Counted from the stretch's first letter, positions 54,561 to 63,897 are shown. The stretch is 64,000 nt of DNA from Pseudomonadota bacterium (GCA_018242295.1 JAFECE010000004.1:62001-126000), one strand, 5' to 3'. The notes: generated from the sequence alone by a model not told the origin. A program made the numbers and translations.

Positions 54561-56081
54561 TTAGAAGAAACCGAGCGCTTTCGGGCTATAGCTCACCAGC
54601 AAATTCTTGGTTTGTTGGTAGTGATCGAGCATCATCTTGTGGGTCTCACGCCCTATTCCTGATTGCTTGTAGCCGCCGAAAGCAGCGTGGGCCGGATAAA
54701 GGTGGTAGCAGTTGGTCCAAACGCGCCCGGCCTGGATGGCGCGTCCGAAACGGTAGGCTCGCGTTCCGTTCCGCGTCCACACGCCCGAGCCCAGTCCGTA
54801 GAGCGTGTCATTTGCAATGGCGAGCGCATCTTCGTCGTCCCTGAATTTCGTGACCGAGACGACGGGTCCGAAGATTTCCTCCTGAAAGACTCGCATCTTG
54901 TTGTGTCCTTCGAGGATGGTCGGCTCGACATAGTAGCCGCTCGCTAGCTCTCCATCGAGGCTCGCACGCCGGCCGCCAGCCAGCACTTTCGCTCCTTCAT
55001 CCTTTCCGATGTTGATATACGAAAGGATCTTTTCCAATTGATCGTTGGATGCCTGGGCTCCGATCATCGTGGAGGGGTCGAGCGGATGGCCCTGCTTCAC
55101 CTTCTTGGTGCGCGCGATCGCCCGTTCGATAAAGCGATCGTAGATCTTCTCATGAACGAGCGCCCGCGATGGGCACGTGCACACCTCTCCCTGGTTCAGC
55201 GCGAACATCGTGAAGCCTTCTAGGCACTTGTCGAAGTATTCGTCGTCCGCATCCATGACGTCTTCGAAGAAAATGTTCGGAGATTTGCCACCCAGCTCAA
55301 GAGTGCAGGGAATTATATTCTCAGAAGCGTACTGCATGATGAGCCGGCCGGTTGTCGTCTCGCCTGTGAACGCGATCTTGGCGATACGTTTGTTCTGCGC
55401 AAGAGGCTTGCCGGCTTCGATGCCAAAGCCATTAACGACATTGAGGACTCCTGGAGGCAGGATGTCGCCAACGAGGTCCATCAGAACCATTATCGACATT
55501 GGCGTTTGCTCCGCAGGCTTCAGTACGACGCAATTTCCCGCTGCGAGCGCGGGAGCGAGTTTCCAGCATGCCATAAGCAATGGGAAGTTCCATGGGATGA
55601 TCTGGCCGACGACACCGAGCGGCTCATGAAAGTGATAGGCGACCGTGTCGTGATCAATCTCTGCAATGGAGCCTTCCTGCGCGCGCAGGCAGCCCGCGAA
55701 GTAGCGGAAGTGGTCGATCGCAAGCGGAACGTCGGCTGCTGTCGTCTCACGGATTGGCTTACCGTTGTCCAGCGTCTCCACCATAGCGAGGAGATTGAGA
55801 TTGCTCTCCATCCGATCTGCGATTTTATTCAGGAGGGACGCGCGCTCAGCCGGCGAAGTGTTGGCCCATTTCTCACGCGCGACGTGCGCGGTATCGAGCG
55901 CAAGCTCGATGTCTTCGGCGGTGGAGCGGGTAATTTCGCACAATGGCTTGCCCGAAATCGGCGTCAGATTGGTGAAGTACTGGCCTTTCACCGGAGGCAC
56001 CCAATTCCCGCCGATGAAATTCTCATAGCGCGGGCGAATGCGAATTTTCTGCGAAAGTTCTTCGAGTGTTTGCTGAATCAT
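54561..56081 (-). CDS. Aldehyde dehydrogenase, acetaldehyde (ExaC/AcoD) type
   Basis: NAD-dependent oxidation of acetaldehyde or a similar short aldehyde to the acid. The start at 56081 gives [20 protein letters not shown]. The cofactor motif is [14 protein letters not shown] (about residues 155-168), the catalytic Glu lies in [10 protein letters not shown] (about 262-271) and the catalytic Cys in [14 protein letters not shown] (about 297-310). About 506 residues fits. The ExaC/AcoD group is typically controlled by an AcoR-type activator, and such a gene lies directly upstream on the same strand, with a palindrome between them. Confidence 0.92.
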   Translation of the reverse strand: MIQQTLEELSQKIRIRPRYENFIGGNWVPPVKGQYFTNLTPISGKPLCEITRSTAEDIELALDTAHVAREKWANTSPAERASLLNKIADRMESNLNLLAMVETLDNGKPIRETTAADVPLAIDHFRYFAGCLRAQEGSIAEIDHDTVAYHFHEPLGVVGQIIPWNFPLLMACWKLAPALAAGNCVVLKPAEQTPMSIMVLMDLVGDILPPGVLNVVNGFGIEAGKPLAQNKRIAKIAFTGETTTGRLIMQYASENIIPCTLELGGKSPNIFFEDVMDADDEYFDKCLEGFTMFALNQGEVCTCPSRALVHEKIYDRFIERAIARTKKVKQGHPLDPSTMIGAQASNDQLEKILSYINIGKDEGAKVLAGGRRASLDGELASGYYVEPTILEGHNKMRVFQEEIFGPVVSVTKFRDDEDALAIANDTLYGLGSGVWTRNGTRAYRFGRAIQAGRVWTNCYHLYPAHAAFGGYKQSGIGRETHKMMLDHYQQTKNLLVSYSPKALGFF

Positions 56082-56242
56082 AGGCTCGCTCCCTGGGGAT
56101 AAAGCGCGGACTTGCAGATACGCAAAGTCCGCCGCCATTATTTGCTTTTTGGAATGCAGTTGATTTCGATGCTATGGTGGCCGCCAATCTGCGGGCGCAA
56201 TCGCCAAGCGTCACTATGGCCCAACACGCAGCATGGGGAACC

Positions 56243-56260
56243 TGTCTCAGTTCTGAGACA
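56243..56260. promoter_or_regulatory. TGTCTCAG-TT-CTGAGACA palindrome
   Basis: A perfect 8-bp inverted repeat with a 2-base spacer lies between the regulator gene and the aldehyde dehydrogenase gene, about 160 bases upstream of the latter start. It is the size and place of an activator site for an AcoR-type protein. I found no clean GG-N10-GC sigma-54 promoter below it; the best match is off by one base. Confidence 0.65.
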
Positions 56261-56285
56261 CCCCTAACCGGGAGCGCAACGCGGT

Positions 56286-57275
56286 CTAACTGCGGGTAGG
56301 CGCGATATCAAATTCGTTCGACAATCCGGCTCGCCTCATCCGGCGATAAAGGGTCGCCCGGCCAATGCCCAATTCGCGTGCGGCTGCTGACATGTTTCCC
56401 GACGTCCGGGCGAGCGCGCGCTGCAATTCGGCGCGCTCTGCAGCCCGAAGGTCGGAGGCCTGCCGGCCATGCGCGAGAACGTCGGAGACCGGTAGCGGCA
56501 GAAAGCCATCGGGCAGATCTAGGCTTTGTCGCGCGAGCCGCGTTGCGCCCAGGACCAAGTCGTAATGATCAACTGCGAGCAATGCTGCGCCGCGATACCC
56601 ATGGGCGGGCGCCATGAGAATCCGGCAATCAGGAAATGCGGCGCGGAAAGCCTGGGATTCGATTTCGCGTGCGGCGTCAGCAATGACCGTGGCGATCAGC
56701 GGAGCAAAATCCGACATCATCTCGTCCTGGCAAGAAGAGACGTCGAGCACGCCTGCTAGTTGTGCGTGCTCATCGAAGATGGGAGAACCGATGCAGCTCA
56801 TTGATGTGTTACGCGTGCGGAAGTGTTGATCGCGTAGAATGGTCACCGGGCGATGTTCTGCGAGACAGGTCCCGATGCCGTTGGTTCCCTCCTTTGCCTC
56901 GCTCCAGACTGCTCCCGTCCAAAGCCCTCTTTCCGCAAATATTTCGTCGTCGCAAGCCATACCGCGCCGATCGACAATCAATCCATTGGCATCCGTAAAA
57001 ACCACGCAACAGCCCGCGCGCCTTACGGCATTGAGAACACGCTCAATAACGGGACCGACCGTAGCCGCCAGTCTACCCATACGCTCGCGCGCCATTCGAA
57101 CAACAATTTCAGTCTCACGGTCTGGCAGAGCCTGCGCTTCCGGATCGAGCCGATGGTAAAGGAGCGAACGCCGCCAGGACGCCGCCAGGGCGGATTGGGC
57201 GGCGGACGACGCCGACTCTGCGACTTCGCGGACAAGTTCGGCGTGATTGTCATTCCTCCCGGACGTATTCATCAT
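56286..57275 (-). CDS. AcoR-like GAF regulator lacking AAA+ domain
   Basis: A 329-residue activator. The GAF-type sensory region (about residues 60-210) holds FTDANGLIVDRRG, EGTNGIGTCLAEHRPVTI and CIGSPIFDEHAQLAGVLDVSS, the pattern of AcoR. A Fis-type helix-turn-helix closes the protein (RTSGNMSAAARELGIGRATLYRRM). The sigma-54-interacting AAA+ domain of true AcoR is absent, so it probably works with another sigma factor. The start at 57275 or the adjacent ATG is preferred over 57350. It lies upstream of the aldehyde dehydrogenase gene. Confidence 0.88.
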   Translation of the reverse strand: MMNTSGRNDNHAELVREVAESASSAAQSALAASWRRSLLYHRLDPEAQALPDRETEIVVRMARERMGRLAATVGPVIERVLNAVRRAGCCVVFTDANGLIVDRRGMACDDEIFAERGLWTGAVWSEAKEGTNGIGTCLAEHRPVTILRDQHFRTRNTSMSCIGSPIFDEHAQLAGVLDVSSCQDEMMSDFAPLIATVIADAAREIESQAFRAAFPDCRILMAPAHGYRGAALLAVDHYDLVLGATRLARQSLDLPDGFLPLPVSDVLAHGRQASDLRAAERAELQRALARTSGNMSAAARELGIGRATLYRRMRRAGLSNEFDIAPTRS

Positions 57276-57799
57276 TGTCGACTCTGCCGCCTGGAAAACC
57301 TCAATACAAACAGCAAGCTGTTGTTGGCCGCGTCTCTGCACAAAGCGCAATCAAAGCCCGATTGCCGGCTCATGATTTATCGCATTCAAATTTGGGCGGC
57401 GAGATAAAAAAAGCACAGTCATGATAGGTGCACGGCCGACAAAAGTCTTGGCTGATTCACTTCTCTGGAACTGGCGAAAGGAGAAGGGCCCCCGTTCCGT
57501 CCAGCAGGAAGGTCCGGTGCGCTCGTTAGAATGCTAAATCGTCAACCTCAGTGTCGACACGTTCTCGATAGTTTCTGATTGTGGCTTACATATTGCGGCG
57601 GCGACAGAGCATATAGGATCAGTGTCTGCGCATAGAATTTAACGTTCGACAATTGACTGTCACTGAAAACTGACTCTGAGAAGCTCCGTGTGCAGTGTTC
57701 GGCACCGCGCTTTTGGCAGTCTCTGCTCAGCACGCGTCATTTGTTCATCCAGCATTCAACGCAACCTTATAAAGGTAAGAGCTTTGCAAGGATTCATCC
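57276..57799. other. Divergent intergenic region
   Basis: About 520 bases between the start of the GAF regulator gene and the OpgG-type gene. Short open frames on both strands have no known motif. Promoters for both genes are expected here; no RNA gene or repeat is visible. Confidence 0.35.
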
Positions 57800-59371
57800 G
57801 TGAGACGGCGCACCTTCTTGACGACCGGACTAGCGGCCCTAATCCCGATCAGAGCCGTGCGGGGGGAAGGCATGACCGAGATCGCGACGTTTCCCAGCGA
57901 TCGAGCGGGTCCCAACCACATCGCGGACGTTGTGCGCGATTATGCAAAGAAACTGTCCGAGCGTGCGTTCGATCCACCGGTGGAGCAAGTGCCGCCTGCG
58001 TTGGCCACAATGGCCTACGATGACTATCGAGATCTCAGATTTCGACCGGATCGCGCCGTTTGGCGAGACGAGAATCTTGGCTTCCAGCTTCAATTTTTTG
58101 TTGCCGCCTATATTTACAAGTCTCCTGTCGATATTTTCTTGGTCGAGAATGACACGATCAGAAAATTCGAAGCCAACTCCTCCTTATTCGATTTTGGACG
58201 GCAAACTGGTAAGATCCCGGACGGTGCAACGCTCAGCTTTTCGGGCTTTCGGATTCACGCGCCGATCAACACACCAGACTACTACGATGAAGTCATTGCA
58301 TTTCAAGGCGCGAGCTACTTTAGGGGGCTCGCCAAGGGGCATACCTACGGGCTCTCAGCCCGAGCCTTATCGCTAAATGCAGGTGGACCTGACCCCGAAG
58401 AGTTCCCTTCGTTTAAAAGTTTCTGGATCGAGCGTCCGTCAGATCAACGATCTATAATAGTCCACGGACTGCTCGATAGTCCGTCCGTCACGGGGGCTTA
58501 TAGTTTCGTAATTGCGCCAGGGGTTCAAACAACAGTCGATGTAAACTCGTGGCTCTTTCCTCGTCGTGATATTCCTGGCGTTGGGATTGCGCCCCTGACA
58601 AGCATGTTTATGAAAGATACCCATCAAATCGGGAAGGTTGCAGATTTTCGACCTGCCGTACACGACTCAGAAGGCTTTGCAGCTTGGAACGAGCGCGAGG
58701 AGCACATTTGGCGGCCGCTCATCAATCCGGAAAGTGTGCAAACGAGCTGCTTCCTCGACAAAAATCCAAAAGGATTTGGACTCATTCAACGTGACAGAAC
58801 CTTTAGTGGTTATCAGGATTTGGAGGCCCACTACGAGAGCCGCCCGAGCGCCTGGGTAGAGCCGAAAGGTATGTGGGGGGCCGGTTGCGCAGTTCTGCTC
58901 GAGCTGCCGACTCAGGTTGAATATCTCGATAACATCGTCGCCTTTTGGCGTCCGGATAAAAAACTTGAGAGCGGTAATTCCTACAATATCGGCTACCGGC
59001 TTACATGGTGCGACGATGCCCCGACGTGGACCGGCTATAAGGTCGGCAAGACCCGCGTGGGACAAGGATTGCGTCATGGCACCATTCGTTTCGTGATCGA
59101 TTTCCTAGACCCCCGCAGAAATAGCGATATCGTCAGCCGGCCTGCCTTAACGCCGCTGGTTAATAGTACGGCCATAGCGATCACGCCGATAACGAGCGCA
59201 AGCGAAGGCGCAATCGAAAAACCTCTCATTGAGAGAAATTACTACACTGCGGGCATTCGCGTTTCATTTGATTTTGACCCTCAAAGTCACGAGGAGAGCG
59301 ATCTTCGACTTGCGCTTTTCGATGACACGAGAGCGGCGTCTGAGGTTTGGATATTTCGGTGGCGCCGTTGA
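57800..59371 (+). CDS. opgG: Periplasmic glucan biosynthesis protein OpgG/MdoG
   Basis: Acts in the periplasm in making osmoregulated glucans. The N-terminus MRRRTFLTTGLAALIPI has an RRRTFL pair like a Tat signal, as in OpgD. The body has YDDYRDLRFRPDRAVWR, the YFRGLAKGHTYGLSARAL block (about residues 173-190), FWIERPSDQRSIIVHGLLDSPSVTGAYSF, and DFRPAVHDSEGFAAWNERE with MWGAGCAVLLELPT later. The length of 523 is normal. No glucosyltransferase OpgH is adjacent, so its partner must lie outside the window or be replaced by another enzyme. Confidence 0.92.
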   Translation: MRRRTFLTTGLAALIPIRAVRGEGMTEIATFPSDRAGPNHIADVVRDYAKKLSERAFDPPVEQVPPALATMAYDDYRDLRFRPDRAVWRDENLGFQLQFFVAAYIYKSPVDIFLVENDTIRKFEANSSLFDFGRQTGKIPDGATLSFSGFRIHAPINTPDYYDEVIAFQGASYFRGLAKGHTYGLSARALSLNAGGPDPEEFPSFKSFWIERPSDQRSIIVHGLLDSPSVTGAYSFVIAPGVQTTVDVNSWLFPRRDIPGVGIAPLTSMFMKDTHQIGKVADFRPAVHDSEGFAAWNEREEHIWRPLINPESVQTSCFLDKNPKGFGLIQRDRTFSGYQDLEAHYESRPSAWVEPKGMWGAGCAVLLELPTQVEYLDNIVAFWRPDKKLESGNSYNIGYRLTWCDDAPTWTGYKVGKTRVGQGLRHGTIRFVIDFLDPRRNSDIVSRPALTPLVNSTAIAITPITSASEGAIEKPLIERNYYTAGIRVSFDFDPQSHEESDLRLALFDDTRAASEVWIFRWRR

Positions 59372-59629
59372 CGACTGCTGCAGAGCCGGAGACACCCATC
59401 TTAGGCAAGAAATTTTGCGCTTCATGCAAGGACCAAACGCAAGGCGCGTTTAGCTTGGCGTTACGAAAGCGATCTGCTTGTCTTTTGAGAATTCCTGGCC
59501 AGCTCTATGAGAGCCGGAGCTAGCACTGAGTTAAACCTTGGAGTTGCATCTCGTCATTCGAGTTTTGGGGCGCGCCGATGTTTGCGGCTCAAGCGTAGAA
59601 AAAAACCTGCTTCTGGCAAAGCTCCCGAC

Positions 59630-60604
59630 CTAGTGGATCAACTTCTGCAATTCAACGTAGGAGCTGATTTTGTAGACTTTGTCGCCCTTGATAAGATACA
59701 TCCAATCAAGCTTTTCCGTCTGGGCAAGGTCTTCTGGCGTAACGGAGAAAAGTTCATCATTCAGTAATTGCCTGAATATGGCGGCGGTTTCTTTTTGCTG
59801 ATCCCCGAGAGATGACCATTGTCCACGATTTGGCAGGTACCTCTCCGCGCTCTTAGTGAAAACAACATCGCGCAAAGCCTCCGGTGATATCTGGCCGTTC
59901 TTGATGGCTTCTACCATCATCTCAACATATCCAATCTGCACGAGGCCGCTGCAGATGAACTCATTCGGCGGGATCCAGTCCTTCTCGCGAAAGGACTCGA
60001 GAGTTTTTTGCCTGGAACTGACCTTTTCTTCGACGCCAAACCAAACCTGTCGAGCGATCTGCCATACAGTCCAATAATCATAGTGAGCTTTGATCTTGTC
60101 GAGTAGCAGTCCGCGGACACGCGCCTGTCGATTGGAATCAAACCAAGACGCAGGCTTAAGACGCTTAATGGCGATAAAATTTACATGGCTATCGTGAACA
60201 TAGTCCGTCAATTTCGTCAGGCCGACGCCCTTTGTGCCCGCCTCGATCACAAACGTGTTCGAAACACCGGTATCGTAGGGAGGGGCGGTATAGACGAGCG
60301 CCGCATGGGAAAAGAACGAATTGGTCGCCCAGCGAATTACCCCCGCAGCGACATCGCCAGACCAGCGCTGCTCAAGCATAACGTCCGCCTTTTGCAGATA
60401 TTCGCCTGCAAGAAAGTCGTCGACTTTTTTCGGCCAAGTATCACGCCGCGCTATGCTCATCGACGGAGCATGCGATTGACCACTTTCGCCGCTAATGTCC
60501 GTGAGCGCGACGGCTTGATGCGTGCCAGGCGCAGATAGCGCCACTATCGCGATTAAAATCCAGAATATCGCTAGGGATCTCCCCCGGAAATGTGGTCGAT
60601 TCAT
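59630..60604 (-). CDS. YiiX-type permuted papain-like protein
   Basis: A 324-residue exported protein with a signal anchor (about residues 10-35). The permuted NlpC/P60-like core has GDVAAGVIRWATNSFFSHAALV with the catalytic His in SHAALV (about residue 100) and NEFICSGLVQIGYVEMM with the catalytic Cys (about 230). This is the YiiX/YebB group, proposed to act on amide or lipid-amide bonds. It has an overlapping short frame at its 5' end. No link to the OpgG gene is certain. Confidence 0.8.
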   Translation of the reverse strand: MNRPHFRGRSLAIFWILIAIVALSAPGTHQAVALTDISGESGQSHAPSMSIARRDTWPKKVDDFLAGEYLQKADVMLEQRWSGDVAAGVIRWATNSFFSHAALVYTAPPYDTGVSNTFVIEAGTKGVGLTKLTDYVHDSHVNFIAIKRLKPASWFDSNRQARVRGLLLDKIKAHYDYWTVWQIARQVWFGVEEKVSSRQKTLESFREKDWIPPNEFICSGLVQIGYVEMMVEAIKNGQISPEALRDVVFTKSAERYLPNRGQWSSLGDQQKETAAIFRQLLNDELFSVTPEDLAQTEKLDWMYLIKGDKVYKISSYVELQKLIH

Positions 60605-60813
60605 TGTCCTGCCATGTGCCTAAGCCCCATGGGGTTTATCACACTCTCCCAGACGTTCTTCAAATACCGTTTGAAGGTCGCGGCGCGTAAAGGAAGGACG
60701 GTGACATTTGGGTTGAAAAGCTGCTGAGCGAAGACGATATGGCGACCCATCTTCGCGTGTCTGCCAGTCAGGTGCGAAAAAACGTCGAACGCGCAGGCCC
60801 GAGCCTTACTCAC
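60601..60813 (-). CDS. Possible small leader-like protein
   Basis: A short frame whose TGA overlaps the ATG of the YiiX-type gene (ATGA). A plausible inner start gives about 49 residues (MGRHIVFAQQLFNPNVTV). The overlap hints at translational coupling, but the sequence has no signal peptide or known motif. It may be spurious. Confidence 0.25.
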   Translation of the reverse strand: MSKARACAFDVFSHLTGRHAKMGRHIVFAQQLFNPNVTVLPLRAATFKRYLKNVWESVINPMGLRHMAGQ

Positions 60814-60852
60814 TCAATCCGCCAAACGAACAACCGGGACACGCGACGCACA

Positions 60853-61227
60853 TCAGTATTTCCAACCGAGCCCAACGCGACCATTCAAAGAACCGGGGCC
60901 ATCGCCACTCTTTTGGTCCTCCAAATCCACGCTGCTGTTGAACTGGAGATCGAGCGAGTTCGTGAGCGGCGTCGTATGCGATACCCCGAGCTGTCCGTAG
61001 GTGCCGGCGGCATCGCCGCCAGAAGGTTCACCTTGGCTCGTTTGTGAGTCAGGCGTGCCGACAGAGCTAGTCACGCTCGCTTCCGCTCCGCCTAGCGTCG
61101 TCACTCCTGATGAGGAGTCGAGCGACCCGCCGACGCGTCCATTACTTTCGGCTGACCTACCACCGGCAATAGCCGCCGTAAGCGGAAAAATAACAAGCGC
61201 GATGGCGAAGACACCGATGCATCTCAT
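60853..61227 (-). CDS. Small exported protein with OMP-like C-terminus
   Basis: Encodes 124 residues from an ATG at 61227. The signal peptide MRCIGVFAIALVIFPLTAA is followed by a Gly/Ser-rich part (GRVGGSLDSSSGVTTLGG) and then alternating strands (LGVSHTTPLTNSLDLQFNSS) ending in NGRVGLGWKY. The final aromatic residue and strand pattern resemble an outer-membrane beta-barrel end, but the protein is too short for a full barrel alone. No family is recognised. Confidence 0.5.
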   Translation of the reverse strand: MRCIGVFAIALVIFPLTAAIAGGRSAESNGRVGGSLDSSSGVTTLGGAEASVTSSVGTPDSQTSQGEPSGGDAAGTYGQLGVSHTTPLTNSLDLQFNSSVDLEDQKSGDGPGSLNGRVGLGWKY

Positions 61228-61473
61228 GGCGCGATTTCCGTAAGAAGCCAGATTACCGATGTGCGCTTTTACCGGAGACACCGAGCCGATCGAGAAAGTG
61301 CGTGCGTTGCCGGTGTAGATGGCCAAACGCGGAGACTATTCCGCAACATTGAACTCGGCTGATGTGCCTAGGCTATTTGGGCGGATCATCGAAGGTGATC
61401 GAAACGTCTCCTTTCTGCCATCCTCAGCGCTCAGCTCGCTTGTGGGGTAATCAAAAAACAGAAGGGTCACTTC

Positions 61474-61770
61474 ATGAGTATTTGCAAAGTGGGTTTGTGC
61501 ATCGCCGCTCTCGTGGCGAGCGCGGCAGCTATTGAATCAGCACGAGCCGGCCACTTAGGTCGCGCGTCAATGAGTGCGCCAGGACACGAGATGCAAACGT
61601 CAACATCACCGCCCTCGTCAGCGACGGAACCTGAACATGGGGCATCCTCATGGGCCCCGGGACAAGTGGACCGAACGCAGGATGCGATACCCGGCGCCGC
61701 CGAACCGTCGAGCCCAGGCGCTTCAAGTTACGCGCCCGGCGAAAACGTTTCTCACGACGACAAAAAATAG
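61474..61770 (+). CDS. Small secreted protein with APG repeats
   Basis: A 98-residue protein. The signal peptide MSICKVGLCIAALVASAAA leads to a Pro/Ser-rich mature part with a repeated motif, GASSWAPGQV and GASSYAPGEN, and SAPGHEMQ before it. Such short repeat proteins are common in Hyphomicrobiales and have no known function. The gene stands alone, with a Shine-Dalgarno-like AAGGGTCAC ahead of the ATG. Confidence 0.6.
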   Translation: MSICKVGLCIAALVASAAAIESARAGHLGRASMSAPGHEMQTSTSPPSSATEPEHGASSWAPGQVDRTQDAIPGAAEPSSPGASSYAPGENVSHDDKK

Positions 61771-62341
61771 AATCGCAATACCGCAATTTCTCTGAGTGGC
61801 GTCGCGTTGTTATGCGGTGCCTCCCGGTGCGTCGCACCGTCTTCGGTGTACCCAACACAGCCGAAGCCTTGCGTCCGGCTCCTGCAATCCACACGGCATG
61901 ACATAAGAAGACCCCGCCCACAGGCATCAGGCGGACTCTACTTGGGATTAGGAACTTCCCGGCGCGATGTCAGCAGATTAATTCGCGATCTTTACGAACA
62001 ATGCGCCCGTTACTTGCTTGCGCCATCAGTGAGCGATGCATAGCTGGATGGTCCGGACGAAACGACGACGATTACGGTCCGCCATGAACCATCCGGCCAG
62101 CTCGCACTCAATCTAAACTGCCCAGAGGGTCCTGCAGATGTTTCGGTCATGAGAGCACAAGAGCCGAAAGCAGCAGCTAAGCTCATAATACGTTGGCTGA
62201 CGGGCTCCCATCTTCTGAAGGCCGGCGAGAGCCTGCTCGACGACCGACGGCGTCTTCCTCGTCTCGCCGACTGGCAGATGAGACGCTGTCGGCTCATTGG
62301 AGCCGACCAACATCCGAATGCGCAGAAGCCCAGATCTTTAT
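61771..62341. other. Gene-poor stretch upstream of transposase remnant
   Basis: About 570 bases with short open frames in all directions but no credible gene. It abuts the IS5-type remnant and may be eroded mobile-element or former coding DNA. Nothing else is recognised. Confidence 0.35.
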
Positions 62342-62481
62342 CAGGAATCGCAATGATGTTGAGCGGTTCTTCAATAAGATCAAACATTGCTCCCCATCGC
62401 CACGCGCTATGACAAGCTCGCAACGAACTACCTTGCGATCGTGGGGCTTGCCTCGATCCGCTTATGGCTGCGCGCGTTTAT
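62342..62481 (+). pseudogene. IS5-type transposase C-terminal remnant, frameshifted
   Basis: The + strand encodes RNDVERFFNKIKHC, then after a one-base shift ATRYDKLATNYLAIVGLAS and IRLWLRAF. Together this is the C-terminal end of IS5-family transposases with the DVERFFNKIKH and RYDKLA blocks. The catalytic domain and element ends are missing. It marks past transposition in this gene-poor stretch. Confidence 0.6.
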
Positions 62482-62872
62482 GATTTCACGACCTAGTTCA
62501 CCGACGGACCGCCATGCGAACGAGGCTGCGACCAAATCCCTGTAAGTCGGCTTCGAAAAGCAAAGTAATCAGAGGCCCTAGAAATTTCAGTCGCCTGCGC
62601 TGCCCTCGTCGGAGCACTGTAGCTACCAATCGCAAGTCAGCCCAGAATCGTCTGACGCCGACCCTGTCTCGGCTTCGGGATGACCTCATCAAATCATGGA
62701 GCCTGCAACACGCGTGACGCGCGAGTCGTCTCTACCTCTGACCTCATGACGCGCCGTGCGCGAGAGATCTTACCTGAATCTTAGCTTGGTGGACGGCCGC
62801 CTGCCGCGGTCAAAGCTTGCGTTACCGAGCATCGCGCCGTAACTGCACCCCGCTCCGAACAAATAAAAAAAG
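62482..62872. other. Non-coding stretch
   Basis: About 390 bases after the transposase remnant. No open frame has a start with ribosome site or a recognised motif. It ends in an A-rich run leading into the hairpin at 62873. Confidence 0.35.
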
Positions 62873-62891
62873 GCCCCCTTGATGTGGGGGC
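62873..62891. terminator. Strong terminator-like hairpin
   Basis: GCCCCC and GGGGGC arms (62873-62878, 62886-62891) enclose a 7-base loop. An A-run (AATAAAAAAAGG) lies on the left and TCTTATTTT on the right, so the structure could stop transcription from either side. No intact gene ends next to it, which suggests that a short RNA or a decayed gene once did. Confidence 0.65.
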
Positions 62892-63164
62892 TCTTATTTT
62901 GGGCTGACGCCACGATTCCGTCTAGCCGCCGACGGGTCGTTAGGCTCAGGCCCCTGCCAACGAGCGCGCAGTCTTCGCGCGGTGGTTAGGCAGGGAACAG
63001 ACGCACCATGAGAGGGCTGCGTCCACGTCGAATAGCAGGATCGACGGCGGCTAACGCTCGTGAGTCTCAGATAGCATCGTAGCAGCGAAAAGTGAGTGAC
63101 GCCGATTGCTCTGTCCACAGATTACCGCTTCCGGCCCCCATGACGCGCGCGCTACGGCGAAAAT
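62892..63164. other. Non-coding stretch beside hairpin
   Basis: About 270 bases of GC-rich sequence with no credible gene. Several short complementary segments are present (GGCTGACGCC near 62902, GCCGCCGACGGG near 62925), so a structured RNA cannot be ruled out, but no known RNA family is recognised. Confidence 0.3.
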
Positions 63165-63207
63165 CTAAGGACCTACAACTTATAGATTAAGGGCCTACAA
63201 CTTATAG
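63165..63207. repeat. Tandem 22-bp direct repeat, two copies
   Basis: Two copies with period 22 share CCTACAACTTATAG exactly (63172-63185 and 63194-63207), with CTAAGGA against TTAAGGG before it. The copies lie in an AT-rich zone upstream of no obvious gene. They could be operator sites, replication-type iterons or scars of element movement. Confidence 0.55.
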
Positions 63208-63365
63208 GTTTATTTAATTGGACGTTGTTCATACAATTGCGTACCAGGGCGAGGGGGAGGCGCGACGTATCTGCGAGGGGTCGTCGCACCCAGGAACGCA
63301 CCGGCCATGGGCTATGTCCTGTCCCCATGGCCGGTGTCGCAATTCCAGGCGTTCGCTACCTTCCG

Positions 63366-63620
63366 TTAAATCGGCTTGTCCTTTCCGACGGCGGCCCGTG
63401 CCTCTTGCAAATTATTGATCAAATGATCGAGTTGCTCGGCGTTGAAGTTGACCCATGCCATATCGACACTGCGAATGAACGTCACCACTGTGACCAAGCC
63501 ATTCGGCTGGACCCTGGTGTAGATGCCGTTCACACCGTCGCGTGCTTGTTCAAGCGCCTTCTCGATGAACTGATCAATCGGTTTTGCGGGCTCACTTGGC
63601 GTTGGTCGATCATCTGTCAC
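63366..63620 (-). CDS. Small hypothetical protein
   Basis: Encodes 84 residues from a GTG at 63620 with GGGGAGA upstream. The sequence DDRPTPSEPAKPIDQFIEKAL followed by YTRVQPNGLVTVVTFIRSVD and NFNAEQLDHLINNLQEA is compact, with an alternating strand-helix look. No family is recognised. It lies downstream of the SRAP fragment on the same strand. Confidence 0.5.
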   Translation of the reverse strand: MTDDRPTPSEPAKPIDQFIEKALEQARDGVNGIYTRVQPNGLVTVVTFIRSVDMAWVNFNAEQLDHLINNLQEARAAVGKDKPI

Positions 63621-63639
63621 GCTGGTCTCCCCATCGCAT

Positions 63640-63897
63640 TCAAACCGCGAGCAGATCCATCTTGTCAAATCCTGACTGAACGATCCGCATCGCGGCAGGA
63701 TAATAACTTCGCGCCAGCGCAAAAGCCTCCGCCGGTGCCCCTGAGAGCCACGTCTCGAAGTCGGCTGCCTCGCTCAACAGCACCGGCATGCGTTCGTGGT
63801 TGAAGTCTTTCTGACGGCTTGATGGATGAAACATCCAAGGTGGAGCAAAGCAGCTTTGCAGCTCTCCATCTCGCACAAATGCGACGTTCGCAATCAT
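63640..63897 (-). pseudogene. C-terminal SRAP fragment fused after kup
   Basis: Eighty-five codons from an ATG that overlaps the kup stop. The last 50 residues (HERMPVLLSEAADFETWL, then GAPAEAFALARSYYPAAMRI and VQSGFDKMDLL) match the C-terminal end of SRAP proteins. The N-terminal SRAP domain with Cys2 is absent, so this is a gene fragment, not an active protein. A short copy of its last 15 residues lies at 41861. Confidence 0.65.

Noticed and set aside
56082-56242. Search for a sigma-54 promoter upstream of the aldehyde dehydrogenase gene
   Set aside because: GG and GC pairs occur, but spacing is 11 instead of 10 bases in the best case, so no promoter is called.
61807-62043. Short plus-strand frames after the APG-repeat protein
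   Set aside because: They lack ribosome sites and similarity; the region looks decayed.
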